Shown: positions 35,274 through 45,067, counted from the stretch's first letter. The stretch: DNA of 64,000 nucleotides from Nocardia jejuensis NBRC 103114 (GCF_001613145.1 NZ_BDBU01000011.1:1-64000); one strand, 5' to 3'. Notes: generated from the sequence alone by a model not told the origin. Made by a program: numbers and translations.

Positions 35274-36395
35274 TCAGTCGTGCAGATCCGGGATGGGTTC
35301 GCGGGAACGGACATCGATCGAGCCGAAGACCAGATCGGCGGGCGGGACCAAGCCGAGGTGTTCCCACGCCGCGGCCGTCGCGACCCGGCCGCGCGGGGTG
35401 CGCGCGACCAAACCCGCTCGTACCAGGAAGGGTTCGCAGACCTCCTCGACGGTGGCGGACTCCTCGCCCACCGCGACGGCGAGGGTGGACACGCCGACCG
35501 GGCCGCCGTTGAAGCTGCGGATCAGGGCACTCAGCACGGCCCGGTCGAGCCGGTCCAGGCCCAGGGCGTCGACGTCGTACACCGCGAGCGCGGCGTGCGC
35601 GATCTCGAGGGTGACGATGCCGTCGGCCTTGACCTCGGCGTAGTCCCGCACGCGCCGCAGCAGGCGGTTGGCGATACGCGGCGTGCCCCGGGACCGACCG
35701 GCGATCTGCGCGGCGGCGTCCTCGTCGAGCGGGACGCCGAGAATGCGGGCCGAGCGCTGCAGAATGCGTTGCAGCTCATCGGGTTCGTAGAAATCCATAT
35801 GACCGGTGAAGCCGAAGCGGTCGCGCAGCGGGCCGGTGAGGGCGCCGGAGCGGGTGGTCGCGCCGACCAGCGTGAACGGGGCGATGTCCAGGGGAATGGA
35901 GGTCGCGCCCGGCCCCTTGCCGACCACCACGTCGACCCGGAAATCCTCCATCGCCAGGTACAGCATCTCCTCGGCGGGCCGTGCCATGCGGTGGATCTCG
36001 TCGATGAACAGGACATCGCCCTCGACCAGATTGCTGAGCATGGCGGCCAGGTCACCGGCACGCTCGAGCGCCGGGCCGGAGGTAAGCCGCAGCGCGCTGC
36101 CGAGCTCACCGGCGATGATCATGGCCATGCTGGTCTTGCCCAGACCCGGTGGGCCCGAGAGCAATACGTGATCGGGAGTGCCGCCGCGCAGTGTCGCGCC
36201 GCGCAGCACCAGGGCCAGCTGTTCACGCACTCGCGGCTGACCGATGAAGTCCTCCAGGGACTTCGGGCGCAGGCTCGCCTCGATCTCCCCGTCGGAGGGC
36301 AGATAGCCCGCGGTGACCGCGGACTGATCGTCGAGCGCACCGGGCAGCGCGTCCTCGGACGGGAAATCCTCGGGCATGAAGTCGTCGTCGATCAT
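35274..36395 (-). CDS. ruvB: Holliday junction branch migration helicase RuvB
   Basis: A 373-residue AAA+ ATPase. It shows [15 protein letters not shown], Walker [13 protein letters not shown], Walker [11 protein letters not shown], sensor [19 protein letters not shown], and the C-terminal winged helix ending [14 protein letters not shown]. RuvB drives branch migration with RuvA during recombination repair. An acidic N-terminal extension of about 30 residues is usual in Actinobacteria. It begins 6 nt after ruvA. The next gene would normally be yajC, but here an unrelated block follows. Confidence 0.98.
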   Translation of the reverse strand: MIDDDFMPEDFPSEDALPGALDDQSAVTAGYLPSDGEIEASLRPKSLEDFIGQPRVREQLALVLRGATLRGGTPDHVLLSGPPGLGKTSMAMIIAGELGSALRLTSGPALERAGDLAAMLSNLVEGDVLFIDEIHRMARPAEEMLYLAMEDFRVDVVVGKGPGATSIPLDIAPFTLVGATTRSGALTGPLRDRFGFTGHMDFYEPDELQRILQRSARILGVPLDEDAAAQIAGRSRGTPRIANRLLRRVRDYAEVKADGIVTLEIAHAALAVYDVDALGLDRLDRAVLSALIRSFNGGPVGVSTLAVAVGEESATVEEVCEPFLVRAGLVARTPRGRVATAAAWEHLGLVPPADLVFGSIDVRSREPIPDLHD

Positions 36396-36401
36396 GATCG
36401 C

Positions 36402-37007
36402 CTATCGATTCTTGCTCAGCAGTCCCAGCGCGGTGCGCAGCGCCTGCGAGGTGTTCGCGTCGGCCCAATCCGCCAGTACCGCATCGACCGCGGGCTCGGC
36501 CTGCTTGACCGGGAATCCGAGTCCGACCAGCGCCTCGATCACCTGCTCGCGAATCGGCGTGACCATCGGCGCGGGGCCCGATCCGGGCGGACCCGATTGC
36601 ACCGGAACCAGATCCACCTTGTCGCGCAGCTCCACCACCATGCGCTCGGCGCCCCGCTTGCCGATGCCCGGGACCCGGGTCAGCGCGGCCACATTGCCCT
36701 CGGCCAGCGCCTTGCGCAATGCCTCGGGCTCGAGTACCGCCAGGACCGCCATGGCCAGTTTCGGGCCGACGCCCGACACCGACAGCAGCAGGGCGAACAG
36801 GTCGCGCGCCTCGGTGTCCGAGAACCCGAACAGGGTCATCGAATCCTCACGCACGATCATGGTGGTCAGGAGGCGGGCATCCTCGCCGCGAGTGAGCGCG
36901 CCCAGGGTGGCAGGGGTGGCATTGAGCCGATAACCGACTCCGGCCGCCTCCAGCACCACATGGTCGAGCCCGATCTCGAGCACCTCGCCGCGTACCGACG
37001 CGATCAC
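36402..37007 (-). CDS. ruvA: Holliday junction DNA-binding protein RuvA
   Basis: A 201-residue protein from GTG 37007, overlapping the ruvC stop by 4 nt (GTGA). Domain I ([20 protein letters not shown]), helix-hairpin-helix motifs ([17 protein letters not shown] and [15 protein letters not shown]) and the C-terminal RuvB-binding domain ([20 protein letters not shown]) are all present. It binds four-way junctions as a tetramer and loads RuvB. It is part of the SOS-controlled ruvCAB operon. Confidence 0.97.
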   Translation of the reverse strand: MIASVRGEVLEIGLDHVVLEAAGVGYRLNATPATLGALTRGEDARLLTTMIVREDSMTLFGFSDTEARDLFALLLSVSGVGPKLAMAVLAVLEPEALRKALAEGNVAALTRVPGIGKRGAERMVVELRDKVDLVPVQSGPPGSGPAPMVTPIREQVIEALVGLGFPVKQAEPAVDAVLADWADANTSQALRTALGLLSKNR

Positions 37008-37573
37008 CGCGTTACCGCCTTCCGTTGCTGGGCAAGCCTTTCCTCGTACATGCGCCGCTGAGCCGCCGCCAGGGCCTCGGCCTTCGCTATGCGGTCGATC
37101 ATCGGCGCTCGCCAACAATGGCAGATGGCCAGGGCGAGCGCGTCGGCGGCATCGGCGGGTTTGGGCGCGACGGCGAGTCCGAGAATCTTGGTGACCATGG
37201 CGGTCACCTGCGCTTTATCGGCCGAACCATTGCCTGTGACAGCGGCTTTCACCTGGCTCGGAGTGTGGAAGTGCACGGGGATCCCCCGCCGGGCCGCGGC
37301 CAGCGCGATCACACCGCCGGCCTGCGCGGTGGCCATGGCCGTGCGCACATTGTGCTGGGAGAACACGCGCTCGATGGCGACGGCGTCCGGCTTGTGCCGG
37401 TCCATCCACAACTCGGCGGCGTCCGCGACTCCCATCAGCCGCTGCGCCAGATCCATGTCCGGCGGGGTGCGCACCACGTCGACGGCGAGGGCGGTCACCC
37501 TACGGCCCGAACCGCTTTCGACCATGCTGATGCCGCACCGTGTGAGCCCGGGGTCGACACCCATCACCCGCAC
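37004..37573 (-). CDS. ruvC: Holliday junction resolvase RuvC
   Basis: About 189 residues from GTG 37573; GAGAGG lies 8 nt upstream. TTG 37579 and ATG 37564 are alternatives. It shows the catalytic Asp in [11 protein letters not shown], Glu in [11 protein letters not shown] and the Asp pair in [14 protein letters not shown]. It resolves Holliday junctions together with RuvAB. A near-perfect LexA-type SOS box lies 22 bp upstream. Confidence 0.97.
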   Translation of the reverse strand: MRVMGVDPGLTRCGISMVESGSGRRVTALAVDVVRTPPDMDLAQRLMGVADAAELWMDRHKPDAVAIERVFSQHNVRTAMATAQAGGVIALAAARRGIPVHFHTPSQVKAAVTGNGSADKAQVTAMVTKILGLAVAPKPADAADALALAICHCWRAPMIDRIAKAEALAAAQRRMYEERLAQQRKAVTR

Positions 37574-37594
37574 CCGCAACCCCTCTCACCGAAG

Positions 37595-37610
37595 ACGAAC
37601 AACTGTTCGA
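37595..37610. promoter_or_regulatory. SOS box (LexA site) upstream of ruvCAB
   Basis: ACGAAC-AACT-GTTCGA matches the mycobacterial/actinobacterial LexA consensus TCGAACN4GTTCGA at 11 of 12 defined bases. Placed 22 bp upstream of the ruvC GTG, it predicts DNA-damage induction of ruvCAB. Confidence 0.85.
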
Positions 37611-37681
37611 GAGTCTAACGGAACACCGGCCCGCCACCGGCCAACTTCCCCCGGCATGTCCCGTCGCACGCGATGTCCGGA

Positions 37682-37723
37682 AAAGCGAAGGCCGCCTCCG
37701 AGATCGGGGGCGGCCTTCGCTTT
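37682..37723 (-). terminator. Strong intrinsic terminator downstream of yebC
   Basis: A perfect 15-bp stem: AAAGCGAAGGCCGCC, a 12-nt loop, then GGCGGCCTTCGCTTT. On the minus strand the stem ends in a short T-run. It separates the yebC transcript from the SOS-controlled ruvCAB operon. Confidence 0.85.
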
Positions 37724-37755
37724 CGCCGGTCACCGGGACCGGATGCCTCGCTCGA

Positions 37756-38511
37756 CTAGTCGGCGTCGAGTTCGGCCAGCACCTCGTCGGAGATGTCGAT
37801 ATTGGTGAAGACGTTCTGCACGTCGTCGCTGTCCTCGAGGGCGTCGATCAGCTTGAACACCTTGCGGGCGGTCTCGGCGTCGGCCTGCACCGACATCGAG
37901 GGCTGGAAACCCGATTCGGCGGAGTCGTAGTCGATTCCGGCCGCCTGCAGCGCCTTTCGGACCTCGATGAGGTCGGTCGGCTCGGAGATGACCTCGAAGG
38001 TATCGCCCAGATCGCTGACCTCTTCGGCGCCGGCGTCCAGCACCGCCATCAGCACGTCGTCCTCGGAGAGACCGTTCTTCTCCAGGGTGACGATGCCCTT
38101 GCGGTGGAACAGGTACGACACCGACCCCGGATCGGCCATATTGCCGCCGTTGCGGGTCATGGCCACCCGGACCTCGCCCGCGGCGCGGTTGCGGTTGTCG
38201 GTGAGGCACTCGATCAGCACCGCCACGCCGTTGGGGCCGTAGCCCTCGTACATGATGGTCTGCCAGTCGGCGCCGCCCGCCTCCTCACCGCCGCCGCGTT
38301 TGCGCGCACGCTCGATATTGTCGTTCGGGACCGACGACTTCTTCGCCTTCTGGATGGCGTCGTACAGCGTCGGGTTGCCGTCCGGGTCACTACCACCGGT
38401 GCGGGCCGCCACCTCGATGTTCTTGATCAACTTGGCGAAGAGCTTGCCGCGCTTCGCGTCGATACCGGCCTTCTTGTGCTTGGTGGTGGCCCATTTGGAG
38501 TGGCCGCTCAT
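37756..38511 (-). CDS. YebC/PmpR-family DNA-binding regulator or translation factor
   Basis: A 251-residue protein, the full family length. The hallmark N-terminus [14 protein letters not shown] is followed by [54 protein letters not shown], and the acidic C-terminal domain [18 protein letters not shown]. YebC/TACO1 proteins have been described as transcription regulators (including of ruv genes) and more recently as factors relieving ribosome stalling. Position next to ruvC is conserved widely. It carries its own terminator downstream. Confidence 0.96.
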   Translation of the reverse strand: MSGHSKWATTKHKKAGIDAKRGKLFAKLIKNIEVAARTGGSDPDGNPTLYDAIQKAKKSSVPNDNIERARKRGGGEEAGGADWQTIMYEGYGPNGVAVLIECLTDNRNRAAGEVRVAMTRNGGNMADPGSVSYLFHRKGIVTLEKNGLSEDDVLMAVLDAGAEEVSDLGDTFEVISEPTDLIEVRKALQAAGIDYDSAESGFQPSMSVQADAETARKVFKLIDALEDSDDVQNVFTNIDISDEVLAELDAD

Positions 38512-38680
38512 TCCCTACTTCCTCGTTTCAGGGGGTTGGGTTCATCTCAGGGCAACGTACCCGCCCGGGGACGGACAACTGCCCCAGTTTACTGCGGTCG
38601 GTTCCTGGTCGATCTTCACAGTACGAGCGAGCCCGCGCGATCGCGCCCATCGTTCGGAACCGCGTGATCGCGCCCGTCGG

Positions 38681-39304
38681 TCAGACCCCGGCGCGCGGGC
38701 GCACCACGGTGTCGACGAACAGTTCGTGCACGCGCAGATCGCCGGTCACCTCGGGATGGAAGGAGGTAGCCAGCACATTGCCTTGGCGCACGGCGACGAT
38801 CCGCCCGGCCGCCGGACCCGAGGGCACCCGCGCCAGCACCTCGACATCGTCACCGGCGTGTTCCACCCACGGGGCGCGAATGAACACCGCGCGCACCGGG
38901 CCGTCCTCGATACCGGCGAAGTCCAGATCGGTCTCGAACGAATCCACCTGACGGCCGAAGGCATTACGCCGGACCGTCATATCGATGCCGTGCAGGGCCT
39001 GCATATCCGGGCGGGTGTCGAGCACCTGCGACGCGAGCAGGATCATGCCCGCGCACGATCCGTACGCGGGCATGCCCTCGCGCAGTCGCGCGCGCACCGG
39101 CTCGAGCAGTTCGAAGACCTCCAGCAGTTTGCTGATGGTGGTGGATTCACCGCCGGGCAACACCAGCGCGTCGACCGCGGCGAGTTCGGACTCGCGCCGC
39201 ACGGGCACCGCTTCGGCCCCGCACGCCGTCAAAGCATGCAGGTGTTCGCGCACGTCTCCCTGCAGGGCCAGCACCCCGATCGTCGGTTTCACGCCGTCGA
39301 GCAT
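38681..39304 (-). CDS. pdxT: Glutaminase subunit of PLP synthase, PdxT
   Basis: About 207 residues from ATG 39304; a GTG four codons on is also possible. It is a class I glutamine amidotransferase fold: [25 protein letters not shown], catalytic Cys in [11 protein letters not shown], and His/Glu in [11 protein letters not shown]. It supplies ammonia to PdxS for pyridoxal 5'-phosphate synthesis. Its partner pdxS lies about 6 kb away at 45154, with tesB and unrelated genes between. Confidence 0.96.
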   Translation of the reverse strand: MLDGVKPTIGVLALQGDVREHLHALTACGAEAVPVRRESELAAVDALVLPGGESTTISKLLEVFELLEPVRARLREGMPAYGSCAGMILLASQVLDTRPDMQALHGIDMTVRRNAFGRQVDSFETDLDFAGIEDGPVRAVFIRAPWVEHAGDDVEVLARVPSGPAAGRIVAVRQGNVLATSFHPEVTGDLRVHELFVDTVVRPRAGV

Positions 39305-39591
39305 ACGTTTCGCCCGGTCTGTGGCCCGGCTCACCCAGCCCGGAGCGACCGAACGGGATCGGCGAACCCGCGCTGAGGGCGCCCGGCGATGTTCGGACTC
39401 GTTCCGGGCAGCGGGCCGATCGTCGATGTCACGCTGCGGCGCGGGCGCCCGGCGGGTCGGACATCGCGGAGCTTGCGGCCATGACCGCGGACCTGTTCGG
39501 TCGGGTACGGCGGGTGGCGCTCGGCACAGCGGGTGTCAGGGTTCCGTCAGGATCGGTGTCGGAGCGGTCGTTTCGGCGCACACTCCGCGTT

Positions 39592-41397
39592 GTGACTGAT
39601 GTGCTTGCGCAAACCTCGCCCGAGCCGAGTGAGGATGTCGATGCGCCCTCGCCGCGACGCGGGCTGACCGTATCGACCGGGCTGGCCGGGCTCTCCCTCG
39701 ATGCCATGGCCTCGGTGTCGTACGGGCCCGAGGCCATCGTGCTGGTGCTGGCCGCCGCCGGAGCCGCGGGACTGGGCTTCACGCTGCCGGTGACACTGGC
39801 GATCGTGGTGCTGCTGGCCGTGCTCATCGCGTCCTATCGGCAGGTCATCGCCGCGTTCCCGAACGGCGGTGGGGCGTACGCGGTCGCGAGGGAACGGCTC
39901 GGGCACCGCACCAGCCTGTTCGCCGCCGCCTCGCTGATCGTGGACTACGTGCTGAACGTGGCGGTCTCGATCGCGGCGGGCGTGGCCGCGCTGACCTCCG
40001 CCTTCGGGCAGGCCCATCGGTACACGGTGTGGATCTGCCTGGCGGTGCTCGTCGGGGTGACGGTGCTGAACCTCTACGGCATTCGCGAGAGCGCGCGGGC
40101 TTTCATGGCACCCACGGTCGTGTTCGTGCTCGGGATCTTCGCGGTGATCGTCGGCGGACTGCTGCGCTCGGAACCGGCGAGCGTCGCGACCGGCGCGGCG
40201 GTGGGGACCGATGCGCGCACCATCGGAGTCCTGTTGCTGCTCAAGGCATTCTCCAGCGGCTGCGCGGCGCTGACCGGAGTCGAGGCGATCGCCAACGCGG
40301 TCCCGAGTTTCGCGAAGCCACGCGTGCGGCGGGCCCAGCGCGCCGAGGTCGCGCTGGGCGTGCTGCTGGGGCTCATGCTGATCGGGCTGGCGACGCTGAT
40401 CGAGAAGTTCCAGGTGCACCCCATCGAGGGCACCACCGTGCTCTCGCAATTGACCCAGGCCTCACTGGGACACGGAATCGGCTACTACACAGTGCAATTC
40501 GCGACGGTCGTCCTGCTCGCGCTGGCGGCCAACACCTCCTACGGCGGACTCCCGACCCTGACCAAGATCCTGGCCGACGACAACTGCCTCCCGCACCGAT
40601 TCGCGGTGCGCTCACCGCGACAGGTGTACCGCTTCGGCGTACTGGCACTGGGCATTTCGGCGGCCGTACTGCTCGCGGCCTCGAAGGGCGATATGAACGC
40701 TCTGGTCCCGCTGTTCGCGATCGGAGTGTTCGTCGGATTCACCATCGCTCAGGTCGGCATGGTCCGGCACTGGATGCTCACCCGGACTCCCGGCAGGCGA
40801 TGGCGGCTGGCGCTCAACGGGTTCGGCGCGGTGCTGACCTTCGTGGCCGCGATCGTCACCACCGCGATGAAGTTCACCGAGGGCGCCTGGGTGATCGTGC
40901 TGGTGCTGCCCGTGCTGGTGTGGGCGATGGAGCGGATCCGCACGACCTATCACCGCATCGACGACCGCAAGGGCGTGGGATGCGTGCCCGCGACGCCGCG
41001 ACCCTCCGACACCGCCATCATCGTGCCGGTCTCGGAGGTGTCCGAACTCAGCCGGGAGGCGCTCTCGGCCGCGATGTCCCTGGGCCGCGACGTCACCGCC
41101 GTGCACGTGTGCTTGGCCGGGGAGAACATCGGCCTGTTCACCAAGGAGTGGGAGGTATGGCATCCGGACGTGCGGCTGCTGCTGCTCGAGGACGGCGACA
41201 CGACCGTCGGCGGGCCGATCGCCCGCTACGTCCGCGACCACTTCCCCGATCGTCGCAAGGTCGTCGTGATCGCCGAGATCGAACCGCCCGCGGGCTGGCA
41301 TCACGTGCTGCCCAGCCATCGCAGCGACGAACTCGAGCGGATCCTGCGCCGGATGCCCGATACGGTCGTGTGCCATCTGCGCGTGCAGACCGCTTGA
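39592..41397 (+). CDS. KimA-like potassium/proton symporter (APC superfamily)
   Basis: 601 residues from GTG 39592, close to the 607 of Bacillus KimA (YdaO). An ATG at 39481 would add 37 residues, has a possible GGAG site, but runs through sequence with poor codon use. About 12 membrane spans are present. Family landmarks are LSLDAMASVSYGPEA, AFPNGGGAYAVARE, LIVDYVLNVAVSIAAG, KAFSSGCAALTGVEAIANAVPSF and LALAANTSYGGLP. With this start, D37, Y44 and D118 align with the potassium-site residues D36, Y43 and D117 of KimA (from memory). A cytosolic C-terminal domain of about 120 residues follows (TAIIVPVSEVSEL). It is divergent from pdxT. Confidence 0.85.
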   Translation: MTDVLAQTSPEPSEDVDAPSPRRGLTVSTGLAGLSLDAMASVSYGPEAIVLVLAAAGAAGLGFTLPVTLAIVVLLAVLIASYRQVIAAFPNGGGAYAVARERLGHRTSLFAAASLIVDYVLNVAVSIAAGVAALTSAFGQAHRYTVWICLAVLVGVTVLNLYGIRESARAFMAPTVVFVLGIFAVIVGGLLRSEPASVATGAAVGTDARTIGVLLLLKAFSSGCAALTGVEAIANAVPSFAKPRVRRAQRAEVALGVLLGLMLIGLATLIEKFQVHPIEGTTVLSQLTQASLGHGIGYYTVQFATVVLLALAANTSYGGLPTLTKILADDNCLPHRFAVRSPRQVYRFGVLALGISAAVLLAASKGDMNALVPLFAIGVFVGFTIAQVGMVRHWMLTRTPGRRWRLALNGFGAVLTFVAAIVTTAMKFTEGAWVIVLVLPVLVWAMERIRTTYHRIDDRKGVGCVPATPRPSDTAIIVPVSEVSELSREALSAAMSLGRDVTAVHVCLAGENIGLFTKEWEVWHPDVRLLLLEDGDTTVGGPIARYVRDHFPDRRKVVVIAEIEPPAGWHHVLPSHRSDELERILRRMPDTVVCHLRVQTA

Positions 41398-41512
41398 GCG
41401 CGCGTGCACCGAGGCCGGACCAGTCGGACCGCGCCCCCTCGATCGCCGGATCATCCGCACCGGCGACCCTCCGCGTGCGCACTCGCCGCCGCCGAATACG
41501 TTGCGGCGAGCC

Positions 41513-42364
41513 TCAGTTCGTTCCCTCGGGATGCGAGCCGGACTGCTTGTCGCGGAAGTTGCGGATCAGGCCCTCCTGCACCACGACCGCGACCAGTTCG
41601 CCCTGCTGGTTCCAGATGCGGCCGCCGGTCAGGGCGCGGCCGAAACCGGCCGAGGGCGACTGCTGGTCGTAGAGCAGCCAGTCGTCGGCGCGGAAGGGTC
41701 GCAGGAACCACATGGCGTGATCCAGCGACGCGTTCTGGGTGGGATCGTCGGGGTGCGGGACCTTGGAGGAGCCCAGCAGGGTCATATCGCTCATATAGGC
41801 CAGGGTGCACACGTGGAACAGCGGATCGTCCGACAGGGCGTGGCGATACTGGAACCACACCTGCTGCTGGGCGGCCAGGCCGCCGCGGCGATCCACCTGC
41901 TCCTGCGGGATGGTGCGAATATCCCAGTGCTCCCACTCGCGCATCGCCCACAGCCGCTCGGGGCTCATCGAGGTGCGCGCGTCCGGAAGGTCGTGCGGCG
42001 GTGGCACTGTCGGCATCCGATCCTGATGCTCGGGTCCCTCGTCCCCGACGTGGAACGACGCCGACATGGTGAAGATGGCCTCACCGTTCTGCACGCCCGT
42101 CACCCGCCGCGTGCAGAACGAACGCCCGTCCCGGATGCGGTCGACCAGGTAGACGGTCGGCTCGACCGGATTGCCCGGGCGCAGGAAGTATCCGTGCAGC
42201 GAATGCACCTGATATCCCGACGCCACCGTGCGCACCGCCGACACCAGCGCCTGCCCGGCGACCTGACCGCCGAACGTGCGCGGCAGCTGGGTCTTCGTGG
42301 ACGCGCCACGGAAGATGTCGCGCTCGATCTGCTCGATCTCGAGTGCCTCTTCGATCGTCGCCAT
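41513..42364 (-). CDS. tesB: Acyl-CoA thioesterase II (TesB)
   Basis: A 283-residue double-hotdog thioesterase: RTFGGQVAGQALVSAVRTV and VHSLHGYFLRPG in the first half, and ASLDHAMWFLRPF, WLLYDQQSPSAGFGRALTGG and VVVQEGLIR in the second. The Asp, Ser and Gln of these three segments correspond to the TesB catalytic network. It hydrolyses acyl-CoA to free acid and CoA. Its position between pdxT and pdxS matches the mycobacterial order, except for inserted genes on both sides. Confidence 0.95.
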   Translation of the reverse strand: MATIEEALEIEQIERDIFRGASTKTQLPRTFGGQVAGQALVSAVRTVASGYQVHSLHGYFLRPGNPVEPTVYLVDRIRDGRSFCTRRVTGVQNGEAIFTMSASFHVGDEGPEHQDRMPTVPPPHDLPDARTSMSPERLWAMREWEHWDIRTIPQEQVDRRGGLAAQQQVWFQYRHALSDDPLFHVCTLAYMSDMTLLGSSKVPHPDDPTQNASLDHAMWFLRPFRADDWLLYDQQSPSAGFGRALTGGRIWNQQGELVAVVVQEGLIRNFRDKQSGSHPEGTN

Positions 42365-42494
42365 GCATCGTTCCCTTCCGGATTGTCCGGCTCAGGCTAA
42401 CAACCGGACACCGGCGGCACCGGCGCGACCTGCCGCAACGCCGTGCGTGTCCCCCGCACCGCGCCGGTCCCGCAGGATCGATCATGATGGTCCG

Positions 42495-43127
42495 GTGCCC
42501 GATTTCACCGCGATCACCCCCGACGGCCTGATCGGCCTGATCGCCGAGCGGGCCGCCGAGCTGCCGGGCCACGCGGTGATCGCCGTGGACGGGGCCGACG
42601 CGGCCCACCCCGTGACGTTCGCCCGGGCCGTCACCGAGCGCCTGCGCGCCGGCGGCCGCCCCTCGGACGTGGTCGACCTGCACGATTTCGTCCGCCCCGC
42701 CTCGGTCCGCCTGGAATACGATCGCGCGGGCGAATTCACCTATCGCACCGCATGGTTCGACTATCCGGCCCTGTCCCGCGAAGTCCTCGAATCACTCCGG
42801 CAACACGGCCGCTGGCTCCCGGCCCTGTGGAACGAGGACACCGATCGCTCCGCCCGCGCCCGAATCCGCACCGCCGCACCCGATACCGTGCTGCTGGTCG
42901 CCGGACCCATGCTGCTGGGCCGCGCGCTGCCCTTCGATCTGACCCTGGCCCTGCGCATGTCGGACCCGGCACTGCGACGGCATACCAAGCCCGAGCAGGG
43001 TTTCACCGTGGACGGCCTGCGCGAACACCAGCGCGAACACAGCGAGGACCCCGACATACTGGTCGCCTGGGATCACCCGACCCGCCCGGCGGTGCGGATC
43101 CGGGCGCCGCACAGCGCCCGAGACTGA
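42495..43127 (+). CDS. Uridine-kinase-like P-loop protein with degenerate Walker A
   Basis: GTG start at 42495 gives 210 residues. The layout recalls small actinobacterial uridine-kinase-like proteins: HAVIAVDGADAAHPVTFARAVTERL at the P-loop position, DVVDLHDFVRPASVRLEYDR after it, then TAWFDYPALSREVLE and a late strand DTVLLVAGPMLLG. The usual GxxGxGK[ST] is replaced by GADAAHPVT, with no lysine, so nucleotide transfer is doubtful. Substrate or partner is unknown. The gene stands alone between tesB (divergent) and the MHYT gene (convergent). Confidence 0.7.
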   Translation: MPDFTAITPDGLIGLIAERAAELPGHAVIAVDGADAAHPVTFARAVTERLRAGGRPSDVVDLHDFVRPASVRLEYDRAGEFTYRTAWFDYPALSREVLESLRQHGRWLPALWNEDTDRSARARIRTAAPDTVLLVAGPMLLGRALPFDLTLALRMSDPALRRHTKPEQGFTVDGLREHQREHSEDPDILVAWDHPTRPAVRIRAPHSARD

Positions 43128-43241
43128 GCAGCCGGAACGCCCTGCGCCGCAGCCTGGACGTGCCCGCTGATCGACCGGAAGCGGTGCGTCGCCGATACTC
43201 ACGGCTGCCCGCCCCGGGACCGCGCTGCACGGCGTCGACAT

Positions 43242-44096
43242 CTACCGGCGGTGGCGCGCGTCGAAGGTCTCGGTGGGGAAATCATCAGGGGGAAAGCGGC
43301 TCTCGACCGAACTGCCGCGGCTGTGCCAGTAGCGGCTCGCGTACTGGCCCCGGATGCGGCTCAGATCCGGTTCGTCGATATCGGTGAAGCCGACCTGCAG
43401 CAGCATCAGCATGGTCACCATACCGACCGCGATGATGAGCGGGGTCAGCAGTTGGTCGGCCTGCGCGCCCGAGGGTGCGCGCATGTGCTCGGCGACGTGG
43501 GCGTGCATGGCGTACATCCCGGTGTAGTGCATGCCGCACACCGCGATTCCCATGATCAGGGCCGCGCCGACGGTGGCCGCGATACCGCGCACGTGCAGGG
43601 CGAACCACAGCGCGGCGGTCGCCGCGACGATCGCGATCCCCAGCGAGAGCAGCACGATCCAGGGGTCGTAGCGCACCGCCACATCGGTTTTCATGGCGTA
43701 CATGCCGGCGTAGTGCATCGCACCGACGCCGAGTCCGGTGATCGCCCCGCCGATGATGAGCGCGAAGGCCTCCGCGTGCCGGTGCACCACGATCGAGAGC
43801 CCCAGCCACACCACTCCCATGGCGATGACGGCGCTCAGCACCGTGATCGGCACGTCGTAGCGGATGGTCGCGTCGTGCACCGAAAAGCCCAGCATCGCAA
43901 TGAAATGCATGACCCAGATACCGGTGCCGCCCAGCGCGACCGCACCGATGGCGACCCAGCCGCGATGGGAGTCCCGCCCGGATCGGCTGCGCGCCCGCAC
44001 CATGCAGCGCAATGCCAGCAACGAGCCGATGACGGACATGAGATAGGCGAGTGCCGGGGTGAGCCAGCCATACGTGAACTGGTCTATTTCCAGCAT
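43242..44096 (-). CDS. MHYT-domain integral membrane sensor protein
   Basis: A 284-residue protein with seven predicted membrane spans and three MHYT-type motifs: GIWVMHFIAML, GVGAMHYAGMYAM and CGMHYTGMYAM. The His and Met residues are thought to bind copper and sense oxygen, CO or NO. The C-terminus is a short soluble tail of about 45 residues (from FTDIDEPDLSRI), with no GGDEF, EAL or kinase domain, so any output must go through a partner. It is divergent from a GNAT gene across an unusually AT-rich gap. Confidence 0.92.
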   Translation of the reverse strand: MLEIDQFTYGWLTPALAYLMSVIGSLLALRCMVRARSRSGRDSHRGWVAIGAVALGGTGIWVMHFIAMLGFSVHDATIRYDVPITVLSAVIAMGVVWLGLSIVVHRHAEAFALIIGGAITGLGVGAMHYAGMYAMKTDVAVRYDPWIVLLSLGIAIVAATAALWFALHVRGIAATVGAALIMGIAVCGMHYTGMYAMHAHVAEHMRAPSGAQADQLLTPLIIAVGMVTMLMLLQVGFTDIDEPDLSRIRGQYASRYWHSRGSSVESRFPPDDFPTETFDARHRR

Positions 44097-44428
44097 GCGG
44101 GCTCCTTGCCAGAGCGTTCGATTCTACTGTCGCACCGGATGACTGAGCCGAAGATAATCGTCGAAACACCAGGTAGTAAATTTGCCGCAGCACAATCCCG
44201 ATTAAGAAAGAAAGTGTGCTGGACAGTATGCGCGCTGGTAGCGGAAGTAGCACCGCGCCTTCGCCTTCCGGCGCCGCGCCGTCTGCCGCCCTTGACATCT
44301 AGCACCCGATCAGCAACCCGACTAGGGTCCAAAGACTCTGCGGCGCACGGAAAAAGCATCGGCTGAAGATTCAGCCGGAACGACCACGACCGGGTCCAGC
44401 CGCACTCGGACCTTTCGTCCGGATTAGC
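44097..44428. other. 332-bp AT-richer divergent intergenic region
   Basis: No gene is supported. The segment 44140-44230 is clearly less GC-rich than its surroundings and contains CAGCACA (44188) with TGTGCTG (44215), an inverted repeat with a 20-nt spacer. It is the promoter region for the MHYT gene (-) and the acetyltransferase (+). Confidence 0.5.
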
Positions 44429-45067
44429 ATGCGCGGGGTGAGAGTAGAGGGGCCGACATCCAGAAGTGCGGTGCGCCGGGCGAGGGCCGAGGACATCCCC
44501 GAGGTGTCGCGGGTGCTCGCGTGGGCGTTCGTCGACGATCCGATGATGAACTGGCTGCACCCGCAGGGCGGCACCTCGATGGTGACCCGATCGCGCCTGT
44601 CGTTCGAACTCGGGGCCCGGTACGCCCATCACGCGGGCGAGGGGGTCGATATCGCGCTGGACCGATCCGGGCGCATCGCCGGGTGCGCGGTATGGCTGGC
44701 GATGCATCGCCGGCCGGTACCGCCGACCTCGGTGCTGGCCACCCGGGTGGCGCTGTGGCGGATCTACGGCAGGCGCACCGCCCGCGCGACGAACTCCGCC
44801 GCACTGATCTGGAAATCGCAAGCGCTGGAACCGCATTGGCACCTCAATACGCTCGGCGTCGCGGCGACCGCGCGTGGGCGCGGTCACGCGCACGATCTCA
44901 TGGAGGCCGGGCTCGAACGCTCCCGCTCCATGCGACTGCCCGCGCACCTCGAGTCGTCCCGGTACGAGAACGTCGCGTTCTATCAGCGCTACGGCTTCGA
45001 GGTGACCGGCACCGTGGACATCCCCGACAACGGGCCGCGCGTGTGGCTCATGCGCTACGAACCCTGA
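44429..45067 (+). CDS. GNAT-family N-acetyltransferase
   Basis: A 212-residue protein. N-terminal RRARAEDIPEVSRVLAWAFVDDPMMNWL is the usual start of actinobacterial GNAT enzymes. The acetyl-CoA site is HLNTLGVAATARGRGHAHDLMEAGLERS (Q/RxxGxG/A as RGRGHA). NVAFYQRYGFEVTGTVDIPDNGPRVWLMRYEP closes the fold. The substrate is unknown; related proteins acetylate antibiotics, amines or proteins. A hairpin separates it from pdxS, with which it is convergent. Confidence 0.9.
   Translation: MRGVRVEGPTSRSAVRRARAEDIPEVSRVLAWAFVDDPMMNWLHPQGGTSMVTRSRLSFELGARYAHHAGEGVDIALDRSGRIAGCAVWLAMHRRPVPPTSVLATRVALWRIYGRRTARATNSAALIWKSQALEPHWHLNTLGVAATARGRGHAHDLMEAGLERSRSMRLPAHLESSRYENVAFYQRYGFEVTGTVDIPDNGPRVWLMRYEP

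Noticed and set aside
39305..39591. Possible c-di-AMP riboswitch upstream of the KimA-like gene
   Set aside because: No conserved motifs of the ydaO-yuaA class could be recognised by eye; needs a covariance-model search, so it is not annotated.
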